Positions 24,852 through 34,234 of a stretch of DNA of 64,000 nucleotides are shown piece by piece. The notes below the pieces were generated by a model, which saw only the letters and a program-made list of their open reading frames with translations, was not told the origin of the DNA and ran no database searches. Origin of the DNA: Rhizobium sp. R711 (lineage in GTDB: Bacteria; Pseudomonadota; Alphaproteobacteria; Rhizobiales; Rhizobiaceae); contig NZ_LOKZ01000034.1 of the NCBI RefSeq assembly GCF_002211365.1, positions 186,001 through 250,000 of the forward strand. Direction: 5' to 3'. A program made the position numbers and the translations under genes. Position 1 is the first letter of the stretch, and every line of letters starts with the position of its first letter.

Positions 24852-26465
24852 TCAAAGTTCGTCGTAGTTGAACCAGTCGAAATCTGCCGTCTTTGCACGC
24901 CCCGACGTATCGAAGGCGAAGACCCCGGCGAAGGCGCCCGTAAACGAGCCATGTTCGCCACGCCCGCCTTCATCTGACACGACGCCCGCATCGAGGACCG
25001 GACCAATTGGCTGCCACGCCCCCTTGCCTTCCGTCTGCCAGAAAAACTGAAGGTCGTTGTCCCTGATTTCCATGGAAAGCTGTACACGCCCCTCCGCCGG
25101 AATGGCCACACCGCTGCCTGCCGGGAAGCTGAGGCGGCTGTTCGGGTAGTCGCCATCACAGGAGAAGATCGTGACGCACCGTCCCAGCTTTTCATGCAGG
25201 GTCACGCCGATCGCATGAAATTTGTGCCTGTTGTAATAGTGCGTCAGGCCGGCGACCTGCTGGTAGGTGTCGGGATCGAATTCGACCACCGTCTCCGCCC
25301 GGAAGCTGTGGTGCTCCTGGCGGCGCGCGACGAGAGACTGTTCGAACCACGAGCCGATGCTTTCACGCGCGATTAGCCTGAGGTGTCCGGGCCGGTCGGT
25401 CAGGTTGAAGATACGCTCCGGCTTCGGCGTGCGAAGCCACTGGAAGTCGGCAGGCAGGCTGACGCCATCGAAGCTGTATTCGCTGCGCATGGACTTCTCG
25501 ACCGGCACGGCACCTGCCAGTCCCGGCACGGTGACATCGGGAACGGTCGTGCCATTTTCGAGATAGAGCCAGCCATCTTCCTTCCAGACGCACTTCTGCA
25601 GGCTGGTTTCGCGGCCGAGCGTACAGCGGCGCTTCGGCGGCATCGGCCGGCCGCAGAGATGCGTATGATAGACCTGGCCATCCGGCGTTTCGACATACTG
25701 GCCGTGCCCTGCCCGCTGAAGAACGGCTTCCGGATGGTCCTTCGACGTGATGAGGTGCTTGTTCGGATGCATCACATAGGGACCGTCGATGTCACGTGAA
25801 CGCGCCATTGTCACCGCATGATCGTAGCCGGTGCCGCCCTCGGCGGTCGTCAGGTAGTAGTAGCCGTTGCGCTTGAAGAGATGCGGTCCTTCGACGAGGC
25901 CGAGCGAACTGCCGGCGAAGATGTTCTTGATTGGCCCCTTCAGCGACTTCGTGGCCGCGTCCCACTCCTGCATGAGGATGCCGTCGAAGGCCGGCGATTT
26001 CGGCGCGCCGCCGAAGCTCTCGGTGCGGTGGTTCCACTGCATGTTCAGGAACCACTTACGGCCGTCATCGTCATGGAACAGCGACGGGTCGAAGCCGGAA
26101 GAATTCACGTAGACAGGCTCGGACCATCCGCCCTCGATCGTTGGCGAAGTCACAATGTAGTTGTGCGCATCCTTGAAGTTGCCGTCCAAGCGCTTGACGT
26201 CGGTATAGACCAGCCAGAACACCCCGTCGGCATAGGAAAGACAGGGCGCCCACACGCCGCAACTATCGGGATTGCCACGCATGTCGAGCTGCGACTGGCG
26301 CTCGAGCGGACGCCGCACCATCGTCCAGTTCACGAGATCGCGTGAATGATGGATCTGGACGCCGGGATACCATTCGAAGGTCGAGGTGGCGATATAATAA
26401 TCGTCCCCGACACGGCAGATGGACGGATCCGGGTTGAAGCCCGGTAGGATCGGGTTGCGGATCAT
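24852..26465 (-). CDS. Glycoside hydrolase family 43 (beta-xylosidase/arabinosidase type)
   Basis: Cytosolic glycosidase of 537 residues. The five-bladed propeller opens with NPILPGFNPDPSICRVGDDY, giving the catalytic-base Asp in PDPS, then the pKa-modulating Asp in SSGFDPSLFHDDDGRKWF, and the acid Glu in LVEGPHLFKRNGYYYL. The C-terminal 200 residues form a beta-sandwich (Concanavalin-A-like, GH43_C2), as in XynB beta-xylosidases. No signal peptide, so it acts on imported oligosaccharides. GGAGGAG precedes the ATG at 26465. It is the last gene of the sugar locus, behind a terminator-like hairpin. The exact pentosyl substrate cannot be read from sequence. Confidence 0.92.
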   Translation of the reverse strand: MIRNPILPGFNPDPSICRVGDDYYIATSTFEWYPGVQIHHSRDLVNWTMVRRPLERQSQLDMRGNPDSCGVWAPCLSYADGVFWLVYTDVKRLDGNFKDAHNYIVTSPTIEGGWSEPVYVNSSGFDPSLFHDDDGRKWFLNMQWNHRTESFGGAPKSPAFDGILMQEWDAATKSLKGPIKNIFAGSSLGLVEGPHLFKRNGYYYLTTAEGGTGYDHAVTMARSRDIDGPYVMHPNKHLITSKDHPEAVLQRAGHGQYVETPDGQVYHTHLCGRPMPPKRRCTLGRETSLQKCVWKEDGWLYLENGTTVPDVTVPGLAGAVPVEKSMRSEYSFDGVSLPADFQWLRTPKPERIFNLTDRPGHLRLIARESIGSWFEQSLVARRQEHHSFRAETVVEFDPDTYQQVAGLTHYYNRHKFHAIGVTLHEKLGRCVTIFSCDGDYPNSRLSFPAGSGVAIPAEGRVQLSMEIRDNDLQFFWQTEGKGAWQPIGPVLDAGVVSDEGGRGEHGSFTGAFAGVFAFDTSGRAKTADFDWFNYDEL

Positions 26466-26522
26466 GCTGAAATCTCCTCCCTGAGATATGCGCACAGCTT
26501 GCGTTACGTACATCAAATTCCA

Positions 26523-26553
26523 AGAAAGAACGCCCGGAAGGTCGTTCCGGGCG
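26523..26553 (-). terminator. Hairpin between the aldo/keto reductase and GH43 genes
   Basis: On the minus strand, stem CGCCCGGAA with TTCCGGGCG is followed by TTCTTTCTT, shortly after the reductase stop. Probably a terminator or attenuator lowering GH43 read-through. Confidence 0.78.
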
Positions 26554-26560
26554 CTTCGGT

Positions 26561-27592
26561 TTATTCGCGTTCTGCAGACTTGGCCCACAGATTGATGTCC
26601 GCCTCGCGAGCGTAGACGTCGATCTCCTTGAGCTCCTCGGCAGTGAAGTCGAGATTGTCGAGCGCCTTGACGCAATCGACAATCTGCGACGAGCGGCTCG
26701 CGCCGATCAGCGCCGAGGTCACGCGGTCGCCGCGCAGCACCCAGGCGATCGCCATCTGTGCCAGCGTCTGGCCACGACGTTCCGCGATCTCGTTGAGCTT
26801 GCGGATGTTGTCGATGATCTGAGGGCGGATGAAGTCCTTCTTGAGGAAGTGGTTCTGCGCCGCACGGCTGTCCTGAGGGATGCCGCCGAGGTACTTCGTC
26901 GTCAGCATGCCCTGTGCCAGCGGCGAGAACACGATCGAGCCCATGCCGACCTCGTCGAGCGTGTCGAGCAGCTTGTCGTCCTCAACCCAGCGGTTGAGCA
27001 TGGAATAGCTCGGCTGGTGGATCAGGCACGGCGTGCCGAGATCCTTGAGGATGGCGGCAGCTTCGCGGGTGCGTTGCGAGTTGTAGGACGAGATGCCGAC
27101 ATAGAGCGCGCGACCGGAGCGCACGATATGATCAAGCGCGCCGCAGGTTTCCTCGAGCGGCGTATCCGGATCGAAGCGGTGCGAGTAGAAGATATCGACA
27201 TAATCGAGACCCATGCGCTTCAGGCTCTGGTCGCAGGAGGCGATTAGATACTTGCGGCTGCCCCACTCGCCGTAAGGACCCGGCCACATGTCGTAGCCGG
27301 CCTTGGACGAGATGATCAGTTCATCGCGCAGGCTGGCAAATTCGGTGCGCAGGATCTCTCCGAAGGCGGTCTCGGCGCTGCCGGGAGGCGGGCCGTAATT
27401 GTTGGCGAGGTCGAAATGGGTGATGCCGAGATCGAAGGCCGTGCGGCACATGTCGATCTTGCGGTCATGGGGCGTGTCGCCGCCGAAATTGTGCCAGAGG
27501 CCGAGCGAAACGGCCGGCAGCTTCAGGCCGGAACGGCCCGTGCGGTTGTACTTCATCTTCGAATAGCGGTCGGAAGCCGGTTGCCAGCTCAT
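26561..27592 (-). CDS. Aldo/keto reductase, YghZ-like
   Basis: NADPH-dependent reductase of 343 residues with the TIM-barrel AKR tetrad: Asp in FDLANNYGPPPGSAETAFGE with its Tyr, Lys in ELIISSKAGYDMWPGPYGEW, and His in DIFYSHRFDPDTPLEETCG. The long GPYGEWGSRKYL insert is typical of the AKR14/YghZ group, which reduces L-glyceraldehyde-3-phosphate and methylglyoxal. AAAGGA precedes the ATG at 27592. Flanked by hairpins on both sides but in the same direction as the glycosidase genes, so it probably acts on sugar-derived aldehydes. Confidence 0.93.
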   Translation of the reverse strand: MSWQPASDRYSKMKYNRTGRSGLKLPAVSLGLWHNFGGDTPHDRKIDMCRTAFDLGITHFDLANNYGPPPGSAETAFGEILRTEFASLRDELIISSKAGYDMWPGPYGEWGSRKYLIASCDQSLKRMGLDYVDIFYSHRFDPDTPLEETCGALDHIVRSGRALYVGISSYNSQRTREAAAILKDLGTPCLIHQPSYSMLNRWVEDDKLLDTLDEVGMGSIVFSPLAQGMLTTKYLGGIPQDSRAAQNHFLKKDFIRPQIIDNIRKLNEIAERRGQTLAQMAIAWVLRGDRVTSALIGASRSSQIVDCVKALDNLDFTAEELKEIDVYAREADINLWAKSAERE

Positions 27593-27609
27593 CGTTCTGA
27601 TCCTTTAAG

Positions 27610-27638
27610 CAAAAAGGCGCGGGCTCGTCGCCCGCGCC
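27610..27638 (-). terminator. Hairpin between the Gfo/Idh and aldo/keto reductase genes
   Basis: On the minus strand, stem GGCGCGGGC with GCCCGCGCC is followed by TTTTT. It has the full form of a Rho-independent terminator inside the gene series. Confidence 0.85.
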
Positions 27639-27677
27639 GGACCATAGTCCTTTGGACGCTTACTTCAAGAGCGCCCA

Positions 27678-28811
27678 CTATTTCAGGAGCGCTTGGGCCT
27701 CTTCGATGCCGAGTGCGGCCGGCTGCGTGCAGGTCGTCGTCAGTTCGATGAAGCGGCCTTCCTCGCCCGACTTCAGGATCGAGGTCATGACGTCGACGCC
27801 GTGCAGCGTGCGATCGAGCGAGCAACGCGCATCGCGGCCCTCGATGATCGCCATCGCCATGTCGGCAAGGCCGGCCGTGCGATAGTTGGCGCGCGGTCCC
27901 TGCGGGCTCTCCTGGTTGAAGATGCCGAAAGGATGCTCCCAGCCGTCGAGTGGCTTGACATCCTTGTCGCGGCCGCTGGCCTCGACCACGCCGCCGAAGA
28001 AGTTCGGATCCGGCACGTAGAGCGAACCGTCGGTGCCGTAGAGCTCCATGTTGGCATGGCGATGAGACCAGACATCCCAGCTCGCCGTCAGCGTGATCGT
28101 CGCGCCGCTGACGAATTCGAGGATCGCCTGGATCGTCGTCGGCGTCTTGACCGGGATAACCTCGCCATGACGCGGCTGGCTGGTGATCGTGCGGGTATCA
28201 GACGCCATGGAGGTCATGGCGCCGACGCGCTTCACCGGGCCGATCAGGTTGATCAGATTGGCGATGTAGTATGGACCGAGATCCAGGATCGGGCCGCCGC
28301 CGGGCAGAAAGAAGAAATCCGGATTCGGATGCCACATTTCCATGCCCGGGCTCATGACGTAGCATGCGCCGGAGGTGACGCGGCCGATGCCGCCCTCGTC
28401 GATGTATTTGCGGGCGAGCTGATGCGCGCCGCCGAGGAAGGTGTCAGGCGCGCAACCGACGGAGAGGTTCTTCTCCTTGGCGATGCGGCGCAGTTCCTCA
28501 CCCTGCTCGAGGGTCAGAACCAGCGGCTTTTCCGAATAGACGTGCTTGCCGGCTTCGAGGATCGCCTTCGAAACCGGGAAATGCGCGTCCGGGATGGTCA
28601 GGTTGACGATGACGTCGATCTCGTCATTGGCGAGAAGCTCGTCGATCGTCTGTGCCTTCACGCCGTACTCCTCGGCGCGGGCCTGGGCGGCCTGCACGTT
28701 GATATCTGCGCAAGCCAGAACCTTCAGGCCCTTGAAGAGCGGGGCCAGCGAGAAGTAGGTAGTGGAGATGTTGCCGCATCCGATGATGCCGACGCCAAGT
28801 TCCTTGGTCAT
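27678..28811 (-). CDS. Gfo/Idh/MocA-family sugar oxidoreductase
   Basis: NAD(P)-dependent dehydrogenase of 377 residues. The Rossmann start is GVGIIGCGNISTTYFSLAP. The family catalytic Lys is in KHVYSEKPLVLTLEQG (EKP motif). The C-terminal sheet domain has GGGPILDLGPYYIANLINLI, which contains the usual Asp near the active site. Only eight bases separate its start from the isomerase stop upstream, so the two are a unit, a pairing common in pathways that oxidise and isomerise cyclic polyols or keto-sugars. The substrate is not specified. Confidence 0.93.
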   Translation of the reverse strand: MTKELGVGIIGCGNISTTYFSLAPLFKGLKVLACADINVQAAQARAEEYGVKAQTIDELLANDEIDVIVNLTIPDAHFPVSKAILEAGKHVYSEKPLVLTLEQGEELRRIAKEKNLSVGCAPDTFLGGAHQLARKYIDEGGIGRVTSGACYVMSPGMEMWHPNPDFFFLPGGGPILDLGPYYIANLINLIGPVKRVGAMTSMASDTRTITSQPRHGEVIPVKTPTTIQAILEFVSGATITLTASWDVWSHRHANMELYGTDGSLYVPDPNFFGGVVEASGRDKDVKPLDGWEHPFGIFNQESPQGPRANYRTAGLADMAMAIIEGRDARCSLDRTLHGVDVMTSILKSGEEGRFIELTTTCTQPAALGIEEAQALLK

Positions 28812-28819
28812 GATGTGCC

Positions 28820-29581
28820 TCAGTAGGTCTTGAAAGATGCGATCGAGCGGGTGATCAGGCGATCGACATCAGCGGGATTGTCATGTTCGACGACATAGTG
28901 CTTGGTCTTGGTGCCCTTCAGCGCCGTGATGAGCTTTGCCCAGGGCAGCGTACCGTGGCCGACATCCGCCCAGCCGTCTTCGTTCTTGTTTTCGCCGGCA
29001 GGCGCGATGTCCTTGACGTGCGCCGAGGTGATGCGCGATCCGAGCTTCTCGATCCATGCGAAGGGATCCGCACCGCCGCGAACGACCCAGGCAATATCCG
29101 CTTCCCAGGAAATGTCAGGCGCGCCTTCGAAGATCAGCTCGATCGGCAACGAACCGTCGGCAAGCTTCACGAATTCGAAGTCGTGGTTGTGCCAGCCGAA
29201 TTCATAGCCGGCGTCCTTGTAAGGCTTGCTCATTTCCTGCAGGCGCTTGCCGAATGCCAGCCAGCCGGCACCGTCGGTCGGGCGCTGATCGGCCGCCAGA
29301 TGCGGGGCATAGATCGAGTCCATGCCGAGGATCTTGGCAATGTTCAGAGACTTCTGCACTTCGCCGTCGAGGAAATCCGGGCTGAAGTGGCCGCTCGCCA
29401 TGACAAGGCCGTTCTTGTCCAGTTCGGCGCGCAGGCTCTTCAGGCCGGCATCGTCGAGATCGGCATAGATACCGCCGAAGCCTTCGACTTCCTGGTAGCC
29501 GGCCCTGCCGAGCTTTTCGAAGATCGCCGAATAGGGCTGGAAATTGCGGGCGCTATAAAGCTGGAAACTCAGTTTCGTCAT
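28820..29581 (-). CDS. Sugar phosphate isomerase/epimerase (xylose-isomerase-like TIM barrel)
   Basis: Cytosolic TIM-barrel protein of 253 residues. The acidic and His metal ligands are in YEFGWHNHDFEFVKL, ISWEADIAWVVRGG, ITSAHVKDIAPAGENK and HYVVEHDNPADVD. It belongs with IolE/IolI/Hyi-like enzymes that interconvert keto- and aldo-sugars or inosose. It sits between GH2 and Gfo/Idh in the same direction with short gaps, so it probably processes the monosaccharide released by the glycosidases. Confidence 0.9.
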   Translation of the reverse strand: MTKLSFQLYSARNFQPYSAIFEKLGRAGYQEVEGFGGIYADLDDAGLKSLRAELDKNGLVMASGHFSPDFLDGEVQKSLNIAKILGMDSIYAPHLAADQRPTDGAGWLAFGKRLQEMSKPYKDAGYEFGWHNHDFEFVKLADGSLPIELIFEGAPDISWEADIAWVVRGGADPFAWIEKLGSRITSAHVKDIAPAGENKNEDGWADVGHGTLPWAKLITALKGTKTKHYVVEHDNPADVDRLITRSIASFKTY

Positions 29582-29623
29582 TATTCCTCCTCGGGCCTCG
29601 TGCCCATTACATTTCAGTCAGCA

Positions 29624-32089
29624 TCAATCCACGGACTGACAGGATTGCAGGTCGTAGAAACGGAAATCCGGCAGTGAGCCGCCCTCAAGCGGTGTGGCCG
29701 GGGTGAAGGTGATGCGGCGCGTCTCGCCCGCCGCCAGATCGAAGGCATTGTCGGAATATTTGCCGTCGGTATCGGTCTCGATCATCACGAAGAGCGCAAG
29801 TCCCTTGGCGGTGACATTGACGCAGACGGAGCCGTCCTCCTCGACATATTCGTGCGTGACCATCAGGCCGGCGGGTTCGAGCTCCAGCGCCTTGTAGGTG
29901 CCGTGCACATAGTGCCCCTCGCCGCCCATGCCGTTCGAGGCGGTGAAGCGCCAGGCGAGCAGCGTGCCTGCCGGAAGGTCAGCCACCTCGATCGTTGCAG
30001 CAGTGACCGCGGCATCCTGTGTGCAGACCGCCTGAACATCCTTCAGGTGCTTGCGCTCGCCCTTCATATCGAGGACCGAGAGAGACAAATCGATGCTGAC
30101 CGCGGCAAGTGTATCGTTGACCAGCGAGAAGCGGATCTGCTTGCTGTCTTCCGATGGGATGGCGGCGACCGCCACCGGCTGGAAGAAGCGCTTGACCAGA
30201 TAGTGCATCGCCTTCCAGCGGCCGCCATAATCGAGGCTCGACCAGGAAGCCACCGGCCATGTGTCGTTGAGCTGCCAGTAGATCGTGCCCATGCAATGCG
30301 GCTTCAGCGACCGCCAGTATTCCACGGCCGTCTTGATCGCGAGACCCTGCTGGATCTGGCTGAGATAGACGAAGTTAGGGAAATCCTTCGGGAAGCGGAA
30401 ATAGCGGAACATCGTGCCGGCGATGCGCTCGTTGCCGCCGGCGTTCTTCTGGTGCAGTTCCATGACCGGCGACGCGACGTTCATGTCCTTGGCGTCGGCA
30501 TAGGTCTTGATGACGGGCAGCGATGTATAGGACTGGAAACCGAACTCCGAGCAGAAGCGCGGCCGCACCGAGCGGTAATTGTCGAACGACTTGTTCTCGT
30601 GCCAGACCGACCAATAATGCATGTCGCCGGAACCATCGGCATGCCAGGCATCGCCGAAATCGAGATAGCCGGAAGCCGGGCTCGACGGCCACCAGATCGC
30701 ATCCGGCGCCGCCTTCTTCATCGCCTGCTCGATCGTCCGGTTGAGGCGATCGTACGAGACGAGATAGCGGTCGCGGTCCTTGCGCGATTCCTCGAACCAG
30801 GTGAGCGCGCCCACCAGTTCGTTATCGCCGCACCAGAGCGCGATCGACGGATGCGAATTCAGGCGGCGAACCTGATAGTCGACTTCAAGCGTGACGTTGT
30901 CGAGGAAGTCCTCGGTCGACGGATAGAGATTGCAGGCGAACATGAAGTCCTGCCAGACCATCAGGCCGAGCCGGTCGCAAAGATCATAGAAATGATCATG
31001 CTCGTAGAAACCGCCGCCCCAAACGCGGATCATGTTCATGTTGGCGGACTTGGCCGATTGCAAAAGGTCCTCGGTCTTTTCGGGCGACGACAGCGAGAAG
31101 AGCGCGTCCGCGGGGATCCAGTTGGCACCGCGGCAGAAGATTTCGCGGCCGTTGACCTTCAGCGCGAAACGGCTACCGGCAGCGTCAGGCGTCGTGATGA
31201 GTTCGAGGGTGCGAAGACCAATCTGCTTGGTCACCGCATCCGTTGGCAGATCGACCGTCAGTGCATAAAGCGCCTGCTCGCCGCTGCCGGAAGGCCACCA
31301 GAGCCGCGGCTTCTCGATCTCGAAAACATGATTGACGACCGTTTCTCCGGCTCCGACGCCGACGTCCAGGCGAACGCGCTCACCATCAAGCGAGAAATGG
31401 ATCGGCACGATACCGGGGTTCTCCGCAAACAGTGTCGCAGTAACCTGCAGATCCACGGAACCGTTCAGATTGTGCACCTGCCGCGTCGTCACGTGTTCGA
31501 TGCGAGCCGTCTCGAGTTTGCGCAGCGCGATCGTGCCGTAGAGCCCAAGGGGGCCAATCGCGATGTTCCAGTCCCAGCCGAAATGGCACTGAGGCTTGCG
31601 CAGCATGTTGCCATTCGCAATCGGCGAGTTGCCGGGATGATATGGAATGTAAAAGGGCTGCCTGGCCTGCCGGTCGACACCGGCGGCAATGCTCGAATGC
31701 AGGACGATACGGATAATGTTGTCGCCGGTTTTCAGCTGGCCGCCAACATCAGGTCGATAGCGCCGAAAGCTGTTATCTGCGAGCAGAACCGGCGAGCCGT
31801 TGATGAAGACGGCAGCCACGGTATCGAGATAGTCGATATCGAGATACCAATCGCCATCAGGCTCCGACAGCGTGAAGCTGCGCTCAAGCACCCAGTCGCG
31901 ATGCGCCACCCACTGAACGACTTCCTCGTTGCGGCCGAAATAGGGATCGGGAATGAGCTTGGCAGCATGCAGCGCCGTGTGCACATCGCCCGGCAGCGTG
32001 ATCGACGTCGTGATGTCCCCATCGGCGGAGCTAAGCGTCCACGATCCGGAGAGGTCGAGGTTGAACCCGTTTTTCGGCAAGGATGTCAT
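29624..32089 (-). CDS. Glycoside hydrolase family 2, beta-mannosidase-like
   Basis: Cytosolic exo-glycosidase of 821 residues with the GH2 order: sugar-binding jelly roll (GSWTLSSADGDITTSITLPG), immunoglobulin-like domain, then a TIM barrel. The catalytic acid Glu is in SIALWCGDNELVGALTWF and the nucleophile in RPRFCSEFGFQSYTSLPVI; DPYFGRNEEVVQWVAHRDW is typical of beta-mannosidases. No signal peptide. It follows the ATPase gene beyond a terminator-like hairpin. The likely role is cleavage of terminal beta-mannosyl residues from imported oligosaccharides; other beta-glycosides are possible. Confidence 0.93.
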   Translation of the reverse strand: MTSLPKNGFNLDLSGSWTLSSADGDITTSITLPGDVHTALHAAKLIPDPYFGRNEEVVQWVAHRDWVLERSFTLSEPDGDWYLDIDYLDTVAAVFINGSPVLLADNSFRRYRPDVGGQLKTGDNIIRIVLHSSIAAGVDRQARQPFYIPYHPGNSPIANGNMLRKPQCHFGWDWNIAIGPLGLYGTIALRKLETARIEHVTTRQVHNLNGSVDLQVTATLFAENPGIVPIHFSLDGERVRLDVGVGAGETVVNHVFEIEKPRLWWPSGSGEQALYALTVDLPTDAVTKQIGLRTLELITTPDAAGSRFALKVNGREIFCRGANWIPADALFSLSSPEKTEDLLQSAKSANMNMIRVWGGGFYEHDHFYDLCDRLGLMVWQDFMFACNLYPSTEDFLDNVTLEVDYQVRRLNSHPSIALWCGDNELVGALTWFEESRKDRDRYLVSYDRLNRTIEQAMKKAAPDAIWWPSSPASGYLDFGDAWHADGSGDMHYWSVWHENKSFDNYRSVRPRFCSEFGFQSYTSLPVIKTYADAKDMNVASPVMELHQKNAGGNERIAGTMFRYFRFPKDFPNFVYLSQIQQGLAIKTAVEYWRSLKPHCMGTIYWQLNDTWPVASWSSLDYGGRWKAMHYLVKRFFQPVAVAAIPSEDSKQIRFSLVNDTLAAVSIDLSLSVLDMKGERKHLKDVQAVCTQDAAVTAATIEVADLPAGTLLAWRFTASNGMGGEGHYVHGTYKALELEPAGLMVTHEYVEEDGSVCVNVTAKGLALFVMIETDTDGKYSDNAFDLAAGETRRITFTPATPLEGGSLPDFRFYDLQSCQSVD

Positions 32090-32167
32090 AACATTATCCC
32101 GATCGGGCTACGCTTGGGAATGCCCGCACCAGCGAGCCGCAGCCGAACTTGGTGGCCAGATGGCCGA

Positions 32168-32201
32168 TTAAAAGAACGGGCGGAACGATAGCTCCGCCCG
32201 C
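32168..32201 (-). terminator. Hairpin between the ABC ATPase and GH2 genes
   Basis: Minus-strand stem CGGGCGGA with TCCGCCCG and a T-rich tail (TTCTTTTAAT) just after the ATPase stop. Likely a partial terminator between the importer and enzyme genes. Confidence 0.8.
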
Positions 32202-32209
32202 ATTGCGGT

Positions 32210-33295
32210 CTAAAGACGAAGCTCGGTTTCCGCATCGAAGATCGACGCCAGCGACATATCAAAGCCGAGCTTGAGGGCTGTGCCGGGGCTGAAGCGGCGC
32301 GCGCCATTGATGCGTACCGACATTGTGTGGCCGGCATGCTTCAACCACAGCAGGTTGTCGGCGCCCATCGGCTCTTCGATATCGACCGTAGCATCGTGGA
32401 CTTCAGCGCCGAGGTTCTCGTTAACCTTCACATGTTCCGGACGAACACCGAGAATGACCTTGCGGCCCGCCTGCAGCACTTCCGGTGTGTCGTAGTGCGC
32501 CAGCGAAAAGTTCACGCCGTTCGCGGCAAAGAACGTCTGATCCCCCTGCTTGGTGATCTCACCGCGTAGGAAATTCATCGACGGCGAACCGATAAAGCCG
32601 GCAACGAAGAGATTGCGCGGCTTGTTGTAGATCGTGGTCGGATCGGCAAGCTGCTGGATGATGCCGCTCTTCATGATCGCGATACGGTCAGCCAAGGTAA
32701 GCGCCTCGATCTGGTCGTGTGTGACGTAGATCATCGTGTTGTTCAGCGACTGGTGCAGGCGCTTGATTTCGACGCGCAGTTCCGAGCGCAGCTTGGCGTC
32801 GAGGTTCGACAGCGGTTCATCGAACAGGAACACATCCACATCGCGTACCAGTGCGCGACCGATTGCGACGCGCTGGCGCTGACCGCCCGAAAGTTCGGCT
32901 GGCTTGCGCTTCAAGAGCGGCTGAATCTGCAGAATTTCCGCGGCGCGCGCCACGCGCTTGTCGATCTCCTGTTGCGGCACCTTGGCGACCTGAAGACCGA
33001 AGGAGAGGTTTTTCTCGACGCTCATCTGCGGATAGAGCGCGTAGGATTGGAACACCATGCCGATGCCACGATCCTTGGGCTCTTCCCAGGTAACATTCTT
33101 GCCCTTGATAAAAATCTGGCCGTCGGAGGCGTCGAGCAAGCCGGCGATGCAGTTCAACAGCGTGGACTTGCCGCAACCGGACGAGCCGAGAAGGACGAGG
33201 AACTCCCCGTCATTGATTTCGAGATTGAGGTCCTTGAGAACGCTAATCGCGCCGAAATTCAAAGACAGATCGCGGATGGAAACACTGGAATTCAT
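32210..33295 (-). CDS. Sugar ABC transporter ATP-binding protein (MalK/UgpC type)
   Basis: ATPase of 361 residues for a carbohydrate importer. Walker A is LLGSSGCGKSTLLNCIAG, the Q-loop is GMVFQSYALYPQMSVEKNLS, the signature LSGGQRQRVAIGRAL, Walker B VFLFDEPLSNLDAKLR and the switch His YVTHDQIEAL. The C-terminal regulatory TOBE/OB domain spans about 235-361 (GVRPEHVKVNE and ALKLGFDMSLASIFDAETEL). Three bases separate it from the permease upstream. Confidence 0.95.
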   Translation of the reverse strand: MNSSVSIRDLSLNFGAISVLKDLNLEINDGEFLVLLGSSGCGKSTLLNCIAGLLDASDGQIFIKGKNVTWEEPKDRGIGMVFQSYALYPQMSVEKNLSFGLQVAKVPQQEIDKRVARAAEILQIQPLLKRKPAELSGGQRQRVAIGRALVRDVDVFLFDEPLSNLDAKLRSELRVEIKRLHQSLNNTMIYVTHDQIEALTLADRIAIMKSGIIQQLADPTTIYNKPRNLFVAGFIGSPSMNFLRGEITKQGDQTFFAANGVNFSLAHYDTPEVLQAGRKVILGVRPEHVKVNENLGAEVHDATVDIEEPMGADNLLWLKHAGHTMSVRINGARRFSPGTALKLGFDMSLASIFDAETELRL

Positions 33296-33298
33296 GGA

Positions 33299-34234
33299 TC
33301 AGCCTTTCACTGCGCCGGCGGCGATGCCACGGACGAAAAGTCGTCCCGATACGAAGTAGACAACGAGCGGCACCAGACCCGTCAGGATCGTTGCGGCCAT
33401 GTTGACGTTGTATTCCTTCACGCCCTGGACAGAATTGACGATGTTGTTGAGCTGCACGGTCATTGGGTAATATTCCGGCCGGGTGAAGACGACGCCGAAC
33501 AGGAAGTCGTTCCAGATGCCGGTGACCTGCAGGATCATGGCGACGACGAAGATCGGCAGCGACATGGGCAGCATGATCTTGAAGAAGATCTGCCAGAATC
33601 CTGCCCCGTCGATACGAGCCGCCTTGAAGAGTTCCTGCGGCAGCGATGCGAAGTAGTTCCGGAACAGCAGCGTCAGGATCGGCATGCCGAAGATGCTGTG
33701 CACGATGATCAGGCCGGTTAGAGTCCCGTAGATCCCCATTTCACGCAGCACGATAACGATCGGATAGATCATTACCTGATAGGGAATGAATGCGCCGACG
33801 ACGAGGATCGCGAAGAACAGCTCGGAACCCTTGAAACGCCAGTTGGCGAGCGCATAACCGTTCACCGAGGCGATGGCGATCGAACCGATCACCGAGGGAA
33901 CCGTGATACGGACCGAATTCCAGAAGCCGCGAGAGAGACCGTCGCAGTTGAGCCCGGTGCAGGCAGTTGCCCAGGCCTTTACCCAGGGTTCGAAGGTGAT
34001 TTCGACCGGCGGCGAGAAGATATTGCCAAGCCGGATTTCCGGCATGCCCTTCAGCGACGTGACGATCATCACGTAGAGCGGAAGCAGGTAATATGCTGCG
34101 GCAACGAAGAGCGTGCCGTAGAGCATGATGTTGCGCGGAGAAATGACCCGCTTGGGCTTCGGGCCACTCGGCCCCGAGACGGACTTGCCGGACGCGCGGC
34201 CATCGGCGGTCTTGAGAGCAATAGCATCAGGCAC
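33299..34234 (-). CDS. Carbohydrate ABC transporter permease (MalG type)
   Basis: Inner-membrane subunit of 311 residues with six predicted helices. The EAA loop that docks to the ATPase is EAA-like in LPQELFKAARIDGAGFWQIF. The unusually long second periplasmic segment contains ACTGLNCDGLSRGFWNSVRI. Its start overlaps the end of the partner permease by eight bases, so the two are translationally coupled. Confidence 0.94.
   Translation of the reverse strand: MPDAIALKTADGRASGKSVSGPSGPKPKRVISPRNIMLYGTLFVAAAYYLLPLYVMIVTSLKGMPEIRLGNIFSPPVEITFEPWVKAWATACTGLNCDGLSRGFWNSVRITVPSVIGSIAIASVNGYALANWRFKGSELFFAILVVGAFIPYQVMIYPIVIVLREMGIYGTLTGLIIVHSIFGMPILTLLFRNYFASLPQELFKAARIDGAGFWQIFFKIMLPMSLPIFVVAMILQVTGIWNDFLFGVVFTRPEYYPMTVQLNNIVNSVQGVKEYNVNMAATILTGLVPLVVYFVSGRLFVRGIAAGAVKG

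Noticed and set aside
29852..32191. Very long open frame (779 codons) on the plus strand
   Set aside because: It is antisense to the GH2 gene. High wobble-GC in the real gene removes stops from this frame; its translation has no family resemblance and no ribosome site.
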